DNA of 64,000 nucleotides from Gracilinema caldarium DSM 7334 (GTDB lineage: Bacteria; Spirochaetota; Spirochaetia; Treponematales; Breznakiellaceae). The stretch lies in the NCBI RefSeq assembly GCF_000219725.1, contig NC_015732.1, forward strand, positions 930,001-994,000, read 5' to 3'. The first letter of the stretch is position 1, and each line of letters starts with the position of its first letter. Positions 26,944-35,499 of the stretch are shown in pieces. The position numbers were made by a program, and so were the translations under genes. Under the pieces are notes generated by a model, which saw nothing but the letters and a program-made list of their open reading frames with translations, was not told the origin of the DNA and made no database searches.

Positions 26944-28639
26944 AAATCTTGTGCTGGCTCAGATCCTGCTTCCACTGGCCGGAGCAGCCCTCTGTTTTTC
27001 ATCCAAATTGATGCAACATCGGTTATTACGGCAGTGGGTTGAATCTTTTGCTGGCTTTGTCGGTCTTTTTATACCCATTGGATTACTGGTATGGTTGTAT
27101 CCAATCGTTAGAGATGGTCCAGTACGTTTTTTTGTCGGGAACCAGCATCCGCTCATTGGTATTGAACTGAGTTTCGATGGTATGAGCTGGCTTCTTAATG
27201 GAATGGGCTTCATCAGTGCGGGTAGTGCATGGCTTTACTCTCGGACTGCAGGGCCCCATGCACCGGAATTTTCTGCCCTCTTTTTCATTCAGACCTTTGC
27301 ACTGACAGCGACTGCTTCGTCTTCGGATTTGTTCAATTTGTTTGTTTGTTTTGAAATTTTAGGCATTGCATCCTATGCCCTGACAGCTTTTTCAGAAAAG
27401 GGTCGGGCCTATTTGGCAGCTTTCAGCTATATGGCCGTAAGTTCAACGGCTATGGCAATTTTCTTACTAGGGGTCTTTGGGTTCTATCGCATAACAGGTT
27501 CTCTTTCTTACGATGGAATTTTACAACATATTACAAGGATTACCACAGAATCTGAGATTCTTAGTATTGGTCTTTCACTGGTCTGTATTGTGGTAGCCAC
27601 CGCCGTACGGGTTGCCATATTACCGGTATATGGATGGCTGCCAGAAGCCCATGCTTCGGCACCCCATGCAATCTCGGCGGTACTTTCTGGGGTGCTCATC
27701 AAGGTGCCGCTCTTTGCACTCGGGCGGTTTCTATTTCTTCTCATGTCTCACATGTCAGCGATTGATGTGATTTTTAAGGAAATCCTGGATGTACTCAAAG
27801 TTTCTGGAACCCTTACTGCCCTGGTTGCAGTGATTTTTGCCCTTGCTCAGAAAGAGGCAAAACGACTCCTTGCCTACCATTCGATAAGTCAGATTGGCTA
27901 TGTGGTGAGCGCCTGGGCTCTGGGAAGTCCCCTGACAATTGCTGCTGCCTGGATGCATGCTTTTTATCATGCCCTTTTTAAGGGGCTTCTCTTCTTAAGT
28001 GTTGGTTCTATAACCGATGCAGCGAGCTCAAAGAATGTGTATGCAATCCGAAGAGCGTATAAAACTGGTTTTATCCCAACCATAAGCTTCTTTGTGGGAG
28101 CTCTTTCAATCTCAGCCTTTCCGCCGTTTAATGGATTTGCCAGTAAGGCTGCCATTTCTTATCTGCACAAGGGTTCCTGGGAATATATAGTCCTGAGCCT
28201 CGCATCGGCAGGCACCGTTGCTTCTATGATAAAACTGAGCCGTATCTTCTGGCCTATCGGACAAAAAGAAAACACAAGTGGAACCAGCTTTACACAACCG
28301 AACTATGTACAAGGTTTTTGGCTTAAGACATCCCTTGTGTTTTTTTCTGTTGCTTGTCTCATAACAGGACTTTTTGCACCCCAGATCGGGGCAGTAGCCG
28401 GTTCTCTTGCAGGAACAGCAAAGAATCCCGTGCCCGCTTCGCTGTTTTCATTTTCAGCATTGCAAGGTACGTTGCTGCTTCTGGGGCAGGGGGTATTGGT
28501 ATACCTTGGGATAACAAGTCCACTGGGAAAGCATATCACCCATGTACTGGAAGTTCGAAGGCCCAGTTTTGCGGGCCTCCTCTTCGCCTTTTCTCTTAGT
28601 CTTGGTATGCTTGGCGGTTTGGTGTTGCTCCGCCATTAG
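26933..28639 (+). CDS. mnhD: Na+/H+ antiporter subunit D (MnhD/MrpD, proton-conducting transporter)
   Basis: 568 residues, about 14 TM helices. Core motifs of the NuoL/M/N/MrpD family are present: SSDLFNLFVCFEILGIASYALTAF, YGWLPEAHASAPHAISAVLSG and LLAYHSISQIGYVV, carrying the conserved Glu and Lys of the ion channel, then AWMHAFYHALFKGLLFLSVG. It is the only large antiporter-like subunit in the operon; no MrpA N-terminal domain is found. The last gene of the operon, ending 13 nt from a convergent gene. Confidence 0.94.
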   Translation: MRAENLVLAQILLPLAGAALCFSSKLMQHRLLRQWVESFAGFVGLFIPIGLLVWLYPIVRDGPVRFFVGNQHPLIGIELSFDGMSWLLNGMGFISAGSAWLYSRTAGPHAPEFSALFFIQTFALTATASSSDLFNLFVCFEILGIASYALTAFSEKGRAYLAAFSYMAVSSTAMAIFLLGVFGFYRITGSLSYDGILQHITRITTESEILSIGLSLVCIVVATAVRVAILPVYGWLPEAHASAPHAISAVLSGVLIKVPLFALGRFLFLLMSHMSAIDVIFKEILDVLKVSGTLTALVAVIFALAQKEAKRLLAYHSISQIGYVVSAWALGSPLTIAAAWMHAFYHALFKGLLFLSVGSITDAASSKNVYAIRRAYKTGFIPTISFFVGALSISAFPPFNGFASKAAISYLHKGSWEYIVLSLASAGTVASMIKLSRIFWPIGQKENTSGTSFTQPNYVQGFWLKTSLVFFSVACLITGLFAPQIGAVAGSLAGTAKNPVPASLFSFSALQGTLLLLGQGVLVYLGITSPLGKHITHVLEVRRPSFAGLLFAFSLSLGMLGGLVLLRH

Positions 28640-28652
28640 ATAAAGGCCTTCT

Positions 28653-29822
28653 TTAAAAGCGGATATCCACCAGGGTAATGTCATCGGCCAGGTGGGACTC
28701 TCCAATCCACCGATCTATCTCTTCATCAATTTTTTGTGAGATTTCTGAAAGGGGTGTCTTATGCAGTTCCCGGAGTAATTCAATGGTTTTTTCTTCCCCA
28801 TACCGTTCACCAAAAGGATCGGTCATATCCGTAAGGCCATCGGAATAGGCGGTAAGCCGCATACCCCTCACAATAGGAAGCGAAATAGGAGCATCATTGA
28901 CTAATTTTTCTTCGATACCAAGAGGCGGCAGGTTGGGGCGGGCGATTTTACAGGAAATTTTCTTTTCTCCCTCCTGAGGGATAAAGGCGAGTACCGGTGA
29001 AAAACCGCAGTTGTGTACTTCTATGGTATTCGTATCGAAATCGATATAAAAGAATACTGCTACTACAAAAACATCATCGGGATTTACCTCTTTAATCATG
29101 GCATTGATAAGCCCTGTTGTTTTCCGAGGATCCCCTTCGTAAGAAAACAGTTTAAAGGAAGCAAAAAAAGCACCCAGGGCAGTGGTTGCCAGGGATCCGG
29201 AAATATTTTTCCCTGCCACATCAAAGCAGGCTACCATGTACCTGTTGGGACCGATACGGGCGGCTCGGTAAAAGTCTCCCCCTACCTCATGGGCCATGCG
29301 GTTATAAAAAAGCACCTTGTAACGGGGATCCTCCGGAATGGGTTTACTGAGCAGGTACTGCTGTATTTCGCCAGCCCTCCGGAGGTCTTGGGCTCTGATT
29401 TCGTTTAAGTGTTCCAGCATTTGCCGTAAGTTAACAATTCCAAGATAACTTCTATGATGCTGTACGATATACCAACCTGGATCATCTTCCTGGGTTTCTC
29501 GTAAACCTTCTGCTACGATACGATCGACAAAATCGGTAGCTTCTACGGTTTTTCGGGCAGGAATAACATAGGCGTCTAGATCTTTTTGCCAGAACCGCTT
29601 CCAGGTAGAGCCTACAATTTCCTCGAGTACATGCCGCGGTACGACCCCAAGGACCGCACCATCCCTCTCAATGGGTAAAACCTTTAACTCAGGACGATCC
29701 GCAAGCAGTTCCAGTGCCCAGCCTGCCTCAGAGCCGGCGCTGAGGGGTTCAACACAGTCGGCAATATAACCTACCTGAAGTGGTGAAAAAAGCCTGCCGA
29801 TATCTCGAGCCTTTGTGGTCAT
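28653..29822 (-). CDS. CBS-domain plus SpoIIE-type (PP2C) serine phosphatase
   Basis: 389 residues. The N-terminal 150 look like a pair of divergent CBS motifs (VLPIERDGAVLGVVPRHVLEEI, YIVQHHRSYLGIVNLRQML). A short coiled linker follows, then the SpoIIE/RsbU phosphatase from about residue 185. Metal-binding motifs AHEVGGDFYRAARIG, VACFDVAGKNISGSLAT, AYSDGLTDMTD and LADDITLVDIRF are intact. Such enzymes dephosphorylate anti-sigma antagonists or similar partners in response to ligand binding. AGGAG precedes the ATG. No partner-switch genes are adjacent. Confidence 0.9.
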   Translation of the reverse strand: MTTKARDIGRLFSPLQVGYIADCVEPLSAGSEAGWALELLADRPELKVLPIERDGAVLGVVPRHVLEEIVGSTWKRFWQKDLDAYVIPARKTVEATDFVDRIVAEGLRETQEDDPGWYIVQHHRSYLGIVNLRQMLEHLNEIRAQDLRRAGEIQQYLLSKPIPEDPRYKVLFYNRMAHEVGGDFYRAARIGPNRYMVACFDVAGKNISGSLATTALGAFFASFKLFSYEGDPRKTTGLINAMIKEVNPDDVFVVAVFFYIDFDTNTIEVHNCGFSPVLAFIPQEGEKKISCKIARPNLPPLGIEEKLVNDAPISLPIVRGMRLTAYSDGLTDMTDPFGERYGEEKTIELLRELHKTPLSEISQKIDEEIDRWIGESHLADDITLVDIRF

Positions 29823-29889
29823 GTAAACATCTCCTGTTTTTGGTTTTCAATTGTATCATTATACTATAGAATTAACAAAGGGGGTATCC

Positions 29890-31086
29890 ATGAATATTAT
29901 TTCAAGGATTAAAAATTCCATAGGTAGGACTTTTCAACAGTTCCTGGGAGTATCGCAACGACTTTTGAGGTCCCTCAGTAAGTCAAAAAATCCCCTGGCC
30001 GAGCGTATTCTGTCCGATGCATTGCAGTTAAGTGGTATACCTTCACCTACAACCAAAGAAGAAGCCCGCTCCACCTTCATTGTGGAACGTCTGTTGGGGG
30101 TGGGTATCCAGGCGACCCTTGAGGAGGAAGGACATCTGATTGCCCGAATACCCAGTCCCACACCGGATGATCTACAGCCTATACTGTTAGTCGCATCATT
30201 GCCAAGTGAACATTGGCATCCGACAGAGAGCCTTGGAAGACTGGATATAGATAAGGCGTATGGTTCAGGACTTGCCGATGCGGTTGGGCCTGCAAGCCTT
30301 CTGGCTGTTGCAGAGGCACTTAAAACAGGAACCCTCCGCTGTAGTCGAGATGTGCTTTTACTGTTTACCACATCTCCCTATGGAAAAGTGCCAGTAGCAT
30401 TGTTTAATACCCTAGTTGATGAAGTACATACGAGACCTGGGGTTGTTCTGGCGGTTCGCGGACTCTCACTAGGGGTGCTTAATACTTCCTATAAAGGTAC
30501 CTATCAAATTCGTGTCCAGTTAACTCTGGATGACTCTGATGAAATGGAATCAAACTATTCTGCTGTTGATGTAATAACTCAACTCGCTCAAAGCTTGTCC
30601 CTGGTACAGTGGGATGATAAGAGAGAAACAACCTTAGTGATAAGTCGTATTGAGGCAGGCTTCGGTTTTGGGAAACATCCAACTGAAGGTATGGCAGATA
30701 TTGAGTTGTTTTCATCCGATTCGGCTGTGTTGGATATGGCTATGAAAGCTGTTATGGCTACTGCAGAAAAAACTGCTGCCCAATATAAGGGAAAAGCCAA
30801 AGTCGAAGTAGTCAGCTCCATTCCAGTGGGTAAAGCCGAGGTGAATACACAGCTAACCAAAATTGTGGCTTCAACTATGAAAGAACTGCATATAAAGATA
30901 AAAGAAAAACCAGCTCTTTCTGCGGTCTCCTATTTTACCACCAGGGAAATCCCTGCACTTGTACTTGGTATGACCCGGGGACACATAGGACTTGAGTATG
31001 ATGAGATAGAAGTCGCTAGCCTTGAGTCCGGCAGGCTCCTTCTCTTTTCACTGTTAGAACGGTTATCTAAGGAAAGGGTACTGTAA
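29890..31086 (+). CDS. M20-family peptidase homologue, probably inactive
   Basis: 398 residues from the ATG at 29890 with AGGGGG upstream. The overall M20/peptidase-T layout is visible (LSGIPSPTTKEEARSTFIVERLL, GSGLADAVGPASLLAVAEAL, dimerisation domain, C-terminal GMTRGHIGLEYDEIEVASLESG). Expected zinc ligands appear replaced: the HxD motif region reads VASLPSEHW, and the catalytic Glu-Glu position reads FTTSPYG. Only the Asp of GLADAVG is kept. A non-catalytic or repurposed protein is inferred. The stop codon abuts the ATG of gpgS, so the two are coupled. Confidence 0.72.
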   Translation: MNIISRIKNSIGRTFQQFLGVSQRLLRSLSKSKNPLAERILSDALQLSGIPSPTTKEEARSTFIVERLLGVGIQATLEEEGHLIARIPSPTPDDLQPILLVASLPSEHWHPTESLGRLDIDKAYGSGLADAVGPASLLAVAEALKTGTLRCSRDVLLLFTTSPYGKVPVALFNTLVDEVHTRPGVVLAVRGLSLGVLNTSYKGTYQIRVQLTLDDSDEMESNYSAVDVITQLAQSLSLVQWDDKRETTLVISRIEAGFGFGKHPTEGMADIELFSSDSAVLDMAMKAVMATAEKTAAQYKGKAKVEVVSSIPVGKAEVNTQLTKIVASTMKELHIKIKEKPALSAVSYFTTREIPALVLGMTRGHIGLEYDEIEVASLESGRLLLFSLLERLSKERVL

Positions 31087-32091
31087 ATGGTAAAAAATCA
31101 GTCGATTCTTAACCGAACCTGGCATCATTCCCATTTTGCTGATATAGGCCGACTCGTAGAACTAAAACAGAAAAAGGGCTATACCATTTCTCTTGCCTTT
31201 CCAACCCTCAACGAGGAAGCCACCATTGGCAAGGAAATATTGGTTATACGAACCGAGTTGATGGATCGCTATCCCCTTCTCGATGAGATTATTGTAATAG
31301 ATTCTTCATCCCAGGATAAAACAAGAGAAATCGCTGAACGATACGGTGCGAAGGTCTATCAATCTAAAAACATCCTTCCCTCCTATGGTACCTATCGAGG
31401 GAAAGGAGAGAATCTGTGGAAGAGTATGTATGTATTGCAGGGGGATATTGTTGTTTGGGTTGATGCAGATATTGCCAATATTTCCCCGAAATTTGTCTAT
31501 GCTCTAGTGGGGCCCCTCCTGGAAAACGAGACCATAGGCTACGTAAAAGCCTTTTATGAGCGGCCTATACGTTCCAGTGGTGATCTCAAGCCATCCGGTG
31601 GCGGGCGGGTAACTGAAATCCTGGTTCGGCCCCTTTTCTCATTGTTTTATCCAGAACTAGCAGCTCTCATTCAGCCCCTTTCTGGTGAATATGCAGGCCG
31701 GCGCAGTATACTTGAACAGCTCCCCTTTTCAGTAGGTTATGGGGTCGAGTTGGGGCACCTCCTGGATATTTATTATCAATTTGGCATTGAAAGTATTGCC
31801 CAGGTTGATCTGGATATCCGAATACACCGTAACCAGACGACCCAGGCCCTCGGTAAGATGGCCTATGGTATTTTAAATACCTTTTTTAAAAGGGCCACAG
31901 GGTACGGAGATGCCCAGCTTCTCAAGACTCTGGGAGCCTATCATATAAGCCTCGAAAGCGAGGGAGAAATTCATCGGATTATCGAGACCGAAATCCCTAG
32001 TATTGAGCGGCCTGCGATGATAGCAATTCCTGAATATCGGGAGCGCTTTGGCAGAGAAGGCCTTGCTGGCCAGGAAGGCCTTTCAGTCTAA
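31087..32091 (+). CDS. gpgS: Glucosyl-3-phosphoglycerate synthase-like glycosyltransferase (GT81)
   Basis: 334 residues. A GT-A fold with ISLAFPTLNEEATIGKEI near residue 34, DEIIVIDSSSQDKTREIA, the DxD-type VVWVDADIANISPKFV, and the GpgS-typical GGGRVTEILVRPLFSLFYPEL, QPLSGEYAGRR and GYGVELGHLLDIY. It would make glucosyl-3-phosphoglycerate from NDP-glucose and 3-phosphoglycerate, a precursor of the osmolyte glucosylglycerate or of glycoconjugates. The phosphatase GpgP is not adjacent. ATG directly follows the previous stop. Confidence 0.88.
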   Translation: MVKNQSILNRTWHHSHFADIGRLVELKQKKGYTISLAFPTLNEEATIGKEILVIRTELMDRYPLLDEIIVIDSSSQDKTREIAERYGAKVYQSKNILPSYGTYRGKGENLWKSMYVLQGDIVVWVDADIANISPKFVYALVGPLLENETIGYVKAFYERPIRSSGDLKPSGGGRVTEILVRPLFSLFYPELAALIQPLSGEYAGRRSILEQLPFSVGYGVELGHLLDIYYQFGIESIAQVDLDIRIHRNQTTQALGKMAYGILNTFFKRATGYGDAQLLKTLGAYHISLESEGEIHRIIETEIPSIERPAMIAIPEYRERFGREGLAGQEGLSV

Positions 32092-32101
32092 TAAGTATTT
32101 T

Positions 32102-32122
32102 GGGCACCCTTTCGGGGTGCCC
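32102..32122. terminator. Hairpin between convergent gpgS and carB
   Basis: GGGCACCC (32102-32109), loop TTTCG and GGGTGCCC (32115-32122) form a perfect 8-bp stem. No T run follows in either direction, so termination is plausible but not certain. Confidence 0.55.
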
Positions 32123-32145
32123 AGTACTAAACCTCAACGCAAACC

Positions 32146-35100
32146 TTAGCGGTACTCTTCCCAGGCCTTAATTTCGAGACCCCTCTGTTCCTTGTACACC
32201 AGTGAATCGATAAACTGCCGGGCCACCTTGATATTGGTAAAGAGGGGAATATCAAAGTCAACTGCCAGCCGGCGGATGAGGTAGTCATTCTTCAATTCGG
32301 TCTGCCGGTTATTTTTAGGTATATTGATGACCATATCCACCGCCCGAGACTTGATCATAGTTGCTATGTTGGGTTCCTTGGATTCCAGAGGCCAGTTTAG
32401 TGCTGTGGCTTTTACCCCATTAGATTCAAGAAATTTAACCGTGCCCCGGGATCCATAGAGCTCATAGCCCATTTCTACCAGTTTCCTTGCGGAATCCAAA
32501 AAGTCTACCTTGTCTTCAATAGGACCAGTAGAAAGGAGGATTTTCTTCTTCGGAATCCGGTACCCAACGGAGAGCATCGCCTTTAAGAATGCATCGTCAA
32601 GGTCCGTACCAATACAGCCCACTTCGCCGGTGGATGCCATTTCCACCCCCGTAACCGGGTCTGCTCCATGGAGCCGGGAAAAGCTGAACTGGGCAGCCTT
32701 GACGCCGACCCATTCCAGGTCAAGGGCCGAAGCAGGTGCTTTCTGGACCGGTTCGTCGAGCATTGCCCGTGTTGCCATTTCGATCATATTTACCCGGCTT
32801 ACTTTGGAACAGAAGGGGAAGCTCCGGCTGGCCCGCAGGTTGCATTCAATAACCCGTACCCGGTTCCGTTGGGCAAGGAACTGGATGTTAAAGGGGCCTG
32901 TAATGTCCAAGGCCTGGGCAATACGGGCGGTAATCTTGCGGATTTTTCTGATTGTCTCAATATAAAGCCGTTGAGCCGGCAGGACTACCGTGGCATCCCC
33001 CGAGTGAACCCCCGCATTTTCTATATGTTCGGTGATGGCATGAAAGAGTATCTCACCCCGCTTTGCCACCGCATCAACCTCGATCTCCTTAGAGTTCTCC
33101 ACAAATTTTGAAATTACTACCGGGTGTTCCGCGGAAACCTCTGCCGCAAGCCCCAGGTAATCCTCCAGACTCTCATCATCCCAGGCGACGTTCATTGCCG
33201 CTCCGGAAAGCACATAACTGGGCCGGATAAGTACTGGGTAACCTACTTGTGCCGCAAAGGCTTTAGCGCTGGCCAAGTCGGTTAGTTCCTTCCATTCAGG
33301 CTGTTCAATCCCAAGCTCATCTAGGAGGGCGGAGAACTTGTGCCGGTTTTCGGCCATATCGATGGAATCGGGTCTGGTTCCTAAAATGATGGTCCCCGCT
33401 TTGTAGAGCTTGGTGGCTAGATTGTTGGGAATCTGTCCCCCCATGGAAAGGATGAGACCTTCGGGCTGTTCGTATTCGTATATATCCAGAACTCGTTCCA
33501 GGCTGAGTTCTTCAAAATAGAGCCGGTCGCACACATCATAATCGGTGGAGACCGTTTCGGGGTTACAGTTAACCATGATAGTGTAGCGGCCAATCTTGCG
33601 GGCAGTCTGTACCGTATTAACGCAGCACCAGTCAAACTCGACACTGCTGCCAATCCGATAGGGTCCGGAACCCAGAACCATGACGCCCCGGTTAGCAGGC
33701 AGCACATCGTTGATAGCAAGGGCTGCTGGTGCTGCCTGGGTGTTGGTTGTAGTACCGTAAGTCATATAGAGATAATTCGTTTTTGCTGGATATTCAGCCG
33801 CCAGAGTATCAATTTGTTTAATGGCTGGTTTTAACCGGTACTCGTCCCGGAGCTTGCGAATCCGCTCTTCTGGAAACCCCAGGATTTCTCCAATACGGGC
33901 ATCGGAAAAACCCTGCCGCTTTGCCTGAGCAAGGAGTGCCCTGTCGGGTAGGCTCGCTGTTGTATTATTATCTGAGCGATCTGGGCGGTGTGCTATAGCA
34001 CGAGGGCGGACCGCTGTCGTGCTCGGGAAGCCTTCTGGAACGCCGGTTCTCGTCTGGGTTGTTCTAGCTTTAAGTTGTCTAAGATTCCGTTCCGTCTCAA
34101 GTACCGCAGCTATTTTAGAGAGGAACCAGCGGTCTATTTTAGTAATTTTATGAATTTTATCCACAGACCAGCCAGAGTCCAGGGCTCGGTAAATCGCAAA
34201 TATACGCCGGTCCGTCGGTTTTGCCAGGGCTTCCTTGAGGTCCTTAAACTCGCTGCCCAAAAGCCGGTCTTCGCCGCTTAAGCCCGGTGCTCCGATGCCG
34301 GTCATTCTGATTGCCTTTTGCAGGGCCTCTTCGAAGGTTCGGCCGATGGACATTACTTCTCCAACAGATTTCATTTCTGAGCCGATCCGCTGGTCTACAT
34401 TTTTAAACTTGGTCAGGTCCCACCGAGGGATTTTTACAACGCAGTAGTCCAGGGCAGGTTCAAAACAGCTTTTGGTAACCTGGGTAATCCGATTCTCGAT
34501 ATTGACAAGGGAATACCCCAGGGCAAGCTTTGCCGCTACATAGGCTAGGGGGTAGCCTGTAGCCTTGGATGCCAGGGCGGAACTCCGAGAAAGCCGGGCA
34601 TTTACTTCGATAATCCGGTAATCCTCCGAATAGGGGTCCAGGGCATATTGGATATTACATTCCCCCACAATACCCAGGTGCCGGATTACATCGATGGCAA
34701 TACGGCGCAGTTTATGGTATTCCGAATCGGTGAGGGTTTGGGAAGGTGCGACGACGATGCTTTCTCCTGTATGGATACCCAGGGGGTCAAAGTTTTCCAT
34801 ATTACAGACCGTAATGCAGTTGTCAAAACGGTCCCGGACAACCTCATATTCAATTTCCTTCCATCCTCCGAGCCATTCTTCCACCAGCACCTGGGGAGCA
34901 TGGGCAAAGGCCCGATCACAGCGCCGTCTCAATTCTGCCTCATTTTTACAAAGCCCAGAACCGGCTCCTCCCAGGGCATAGGCCACACGGACCATCACCG
35001 GATAGCCAATCTCTTTTGCCGCAGCCACTGCCGCTTCGGTACTGGTGGTGGCGATACTCCGGGGCGTTTTTGCTCCAATTTCGTTTAACCGGTCTACGAA

Positions 35101-35499
35101 AAGCTGCCGGTCCTCCGTATCTTCTATGGTCTTTACCGGAGTTCCCAGCACTTCGACACCGTATTTATAGAGGGTCCCATCCTTTGCCAGGGCAACCCCG
35201 CAGTTCAATGCAGTTTGTCCGCCGAAGGAAAGAAAAATCCCGTCGGGCCGTTCCTTTTCAATGACCTGCCGAACATATTCAGGGGTGATTGGTAAAAAAT
35301 AGGTAGCATCAGCCATGCCTTCGCTAGTCTGGATGGTGGCTATATTCGGATTAATGAGCACCGAATGTATGCCCTCTTCCCGGAGCACCTTAAGGGCTTG
35401 GGAACCCGAGTAGTCAAATTCACCGGCCTGACCTATTTTAAGCCCCCCGGACCCCAGGACTAGTATTTTTTTATATTGATGTAATGCTGTTCTGCTCAT
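32146..35499 (-). CDS. carB: Carbamoyl-phosphate synthase large subunit, with an internal insertion
   Basis: 1117 residues, longer than the usual 1060-1075. Two ATP-grasp halves, an oligomerisation domain and a C-terminal allosteric domain (MGYELYGSRGTVKFLESNGVKA) are intact. It makes carbamoyl phosphate from bicarbonate, ammonia and 2 ATP for pyrimidines and arginine. Between LETERNLRQLKA and LPDRALLAQAKRQGF, about residues 475-515, there is an extra stretch of roughly 35 Thr/Arg/Pro/Asp-rich residues absent from the E. coli protein. Its DNA contains a palindrome (33997-34023). The ATG shares one base with the carA stop (TAATG). Confidence 0.97.
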   Translation of the reverse strand: MSRTALHQYKKILVLGSGGLKIGQAGEFDYSGSQALKVLREEGIHSVLINPNIATIQTSEGMADATYFLPITPEYVRQVIEKERPDGIFLSFGGQTALNCGVALAKDGTLYKYGVEVLGTPVKTIEDTEDRQLFVDRLNEIGAKTPRSIATTSTEAAVAAAKEIGYPVMVRVAYALGGAGSGLCKNEAELRRRCDRAFAHAPQVLVEEWLGGWKEIEYEVVRDRFDNCITVCNMENFDPLGIHTGESIVVAPSQTLTDSEYHKLRRIAIDVIRHLGIVGECNIQYALDPYSEDYRIIEVNARLSRSSALASKATGYPLAYVAAKLALGYSLVNIENRITQVTKSCFEPALDYCVVKIPRWDLTKFKNVDQRIGSEMKSVGEVMSIGRTFEEALQKAIRMTGIGAPGLSGEDRLLGSEFKDLKEALAKPTDRRIFAIYRALDSGWSVDKIHKITKIDRWFLSKIAAVLETERNLRQLKARTTQTRTGVPEGFPSTTAVRPRAIAHRPDRSDNNTTASLPDRALLAQAKRQGFSDARIGEILGFPEERIRKLRDEYRLKPAIKQIDTLAAEYPAKTNYLYMTYGTTTNTQAAPAALAINDVLPANRGVMVLGSGPYRIGSSVEFDWCCVNTVQTARKIGRYTIMVNCNPETVSTDYDVCDRLYFEELSLERVLDIYEYEQPEGLILSMGGQIPNNLATKLYKAGTIILGTRPDSIDMAENRHKFSALLDELGIEQPEWKELTDLASAKAFAAQVGYPVLIRPSYVLSGAAMNVAWDDESLEDYLGLAAEVSAEHPVVISKFVENSKEIEVDAVAKRGEILFHAITEHIENAGVHSGDATVVLPAQRLYIETIRKIRKITARIAQALDITGPFNIQFLAQRNRVRVIECNLRASRSFPFCSKVSRVNMIEMATRAMLDEPVQKAPASALDLEWVGVKAAQFSFSRLHGADPVTGVEMASTGEVGCIGTDLDDAFLKAMLSVGYRIPKKKILLSTGPIEDKVDFLDSARKLVEMGYELYGSRGTVKFLESNGVKATALNWPLESKEPNIATMIKSRAVDMVINIPKNNRQTELKNDYLIRRLAVDFDIPLFTNIKVARQFIDSLVYKEQRGLEIKAWEEYR
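33945..34065. repeat. Palindrome-containing in-frame insertion inside carB
   Basis: The DNA for the extra carB residues contains AGCACGA (33997-34003) and its exact complement TCGTGCT (34017-34023), with CGG/CCG inside, and an alternative GCGGT/ACCGC pairing (33985-33989/34010-34014). The boundaries are approximate, set by where the protein resumes similarity to the remembered CarB family sequence. Confidence 0.45.
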
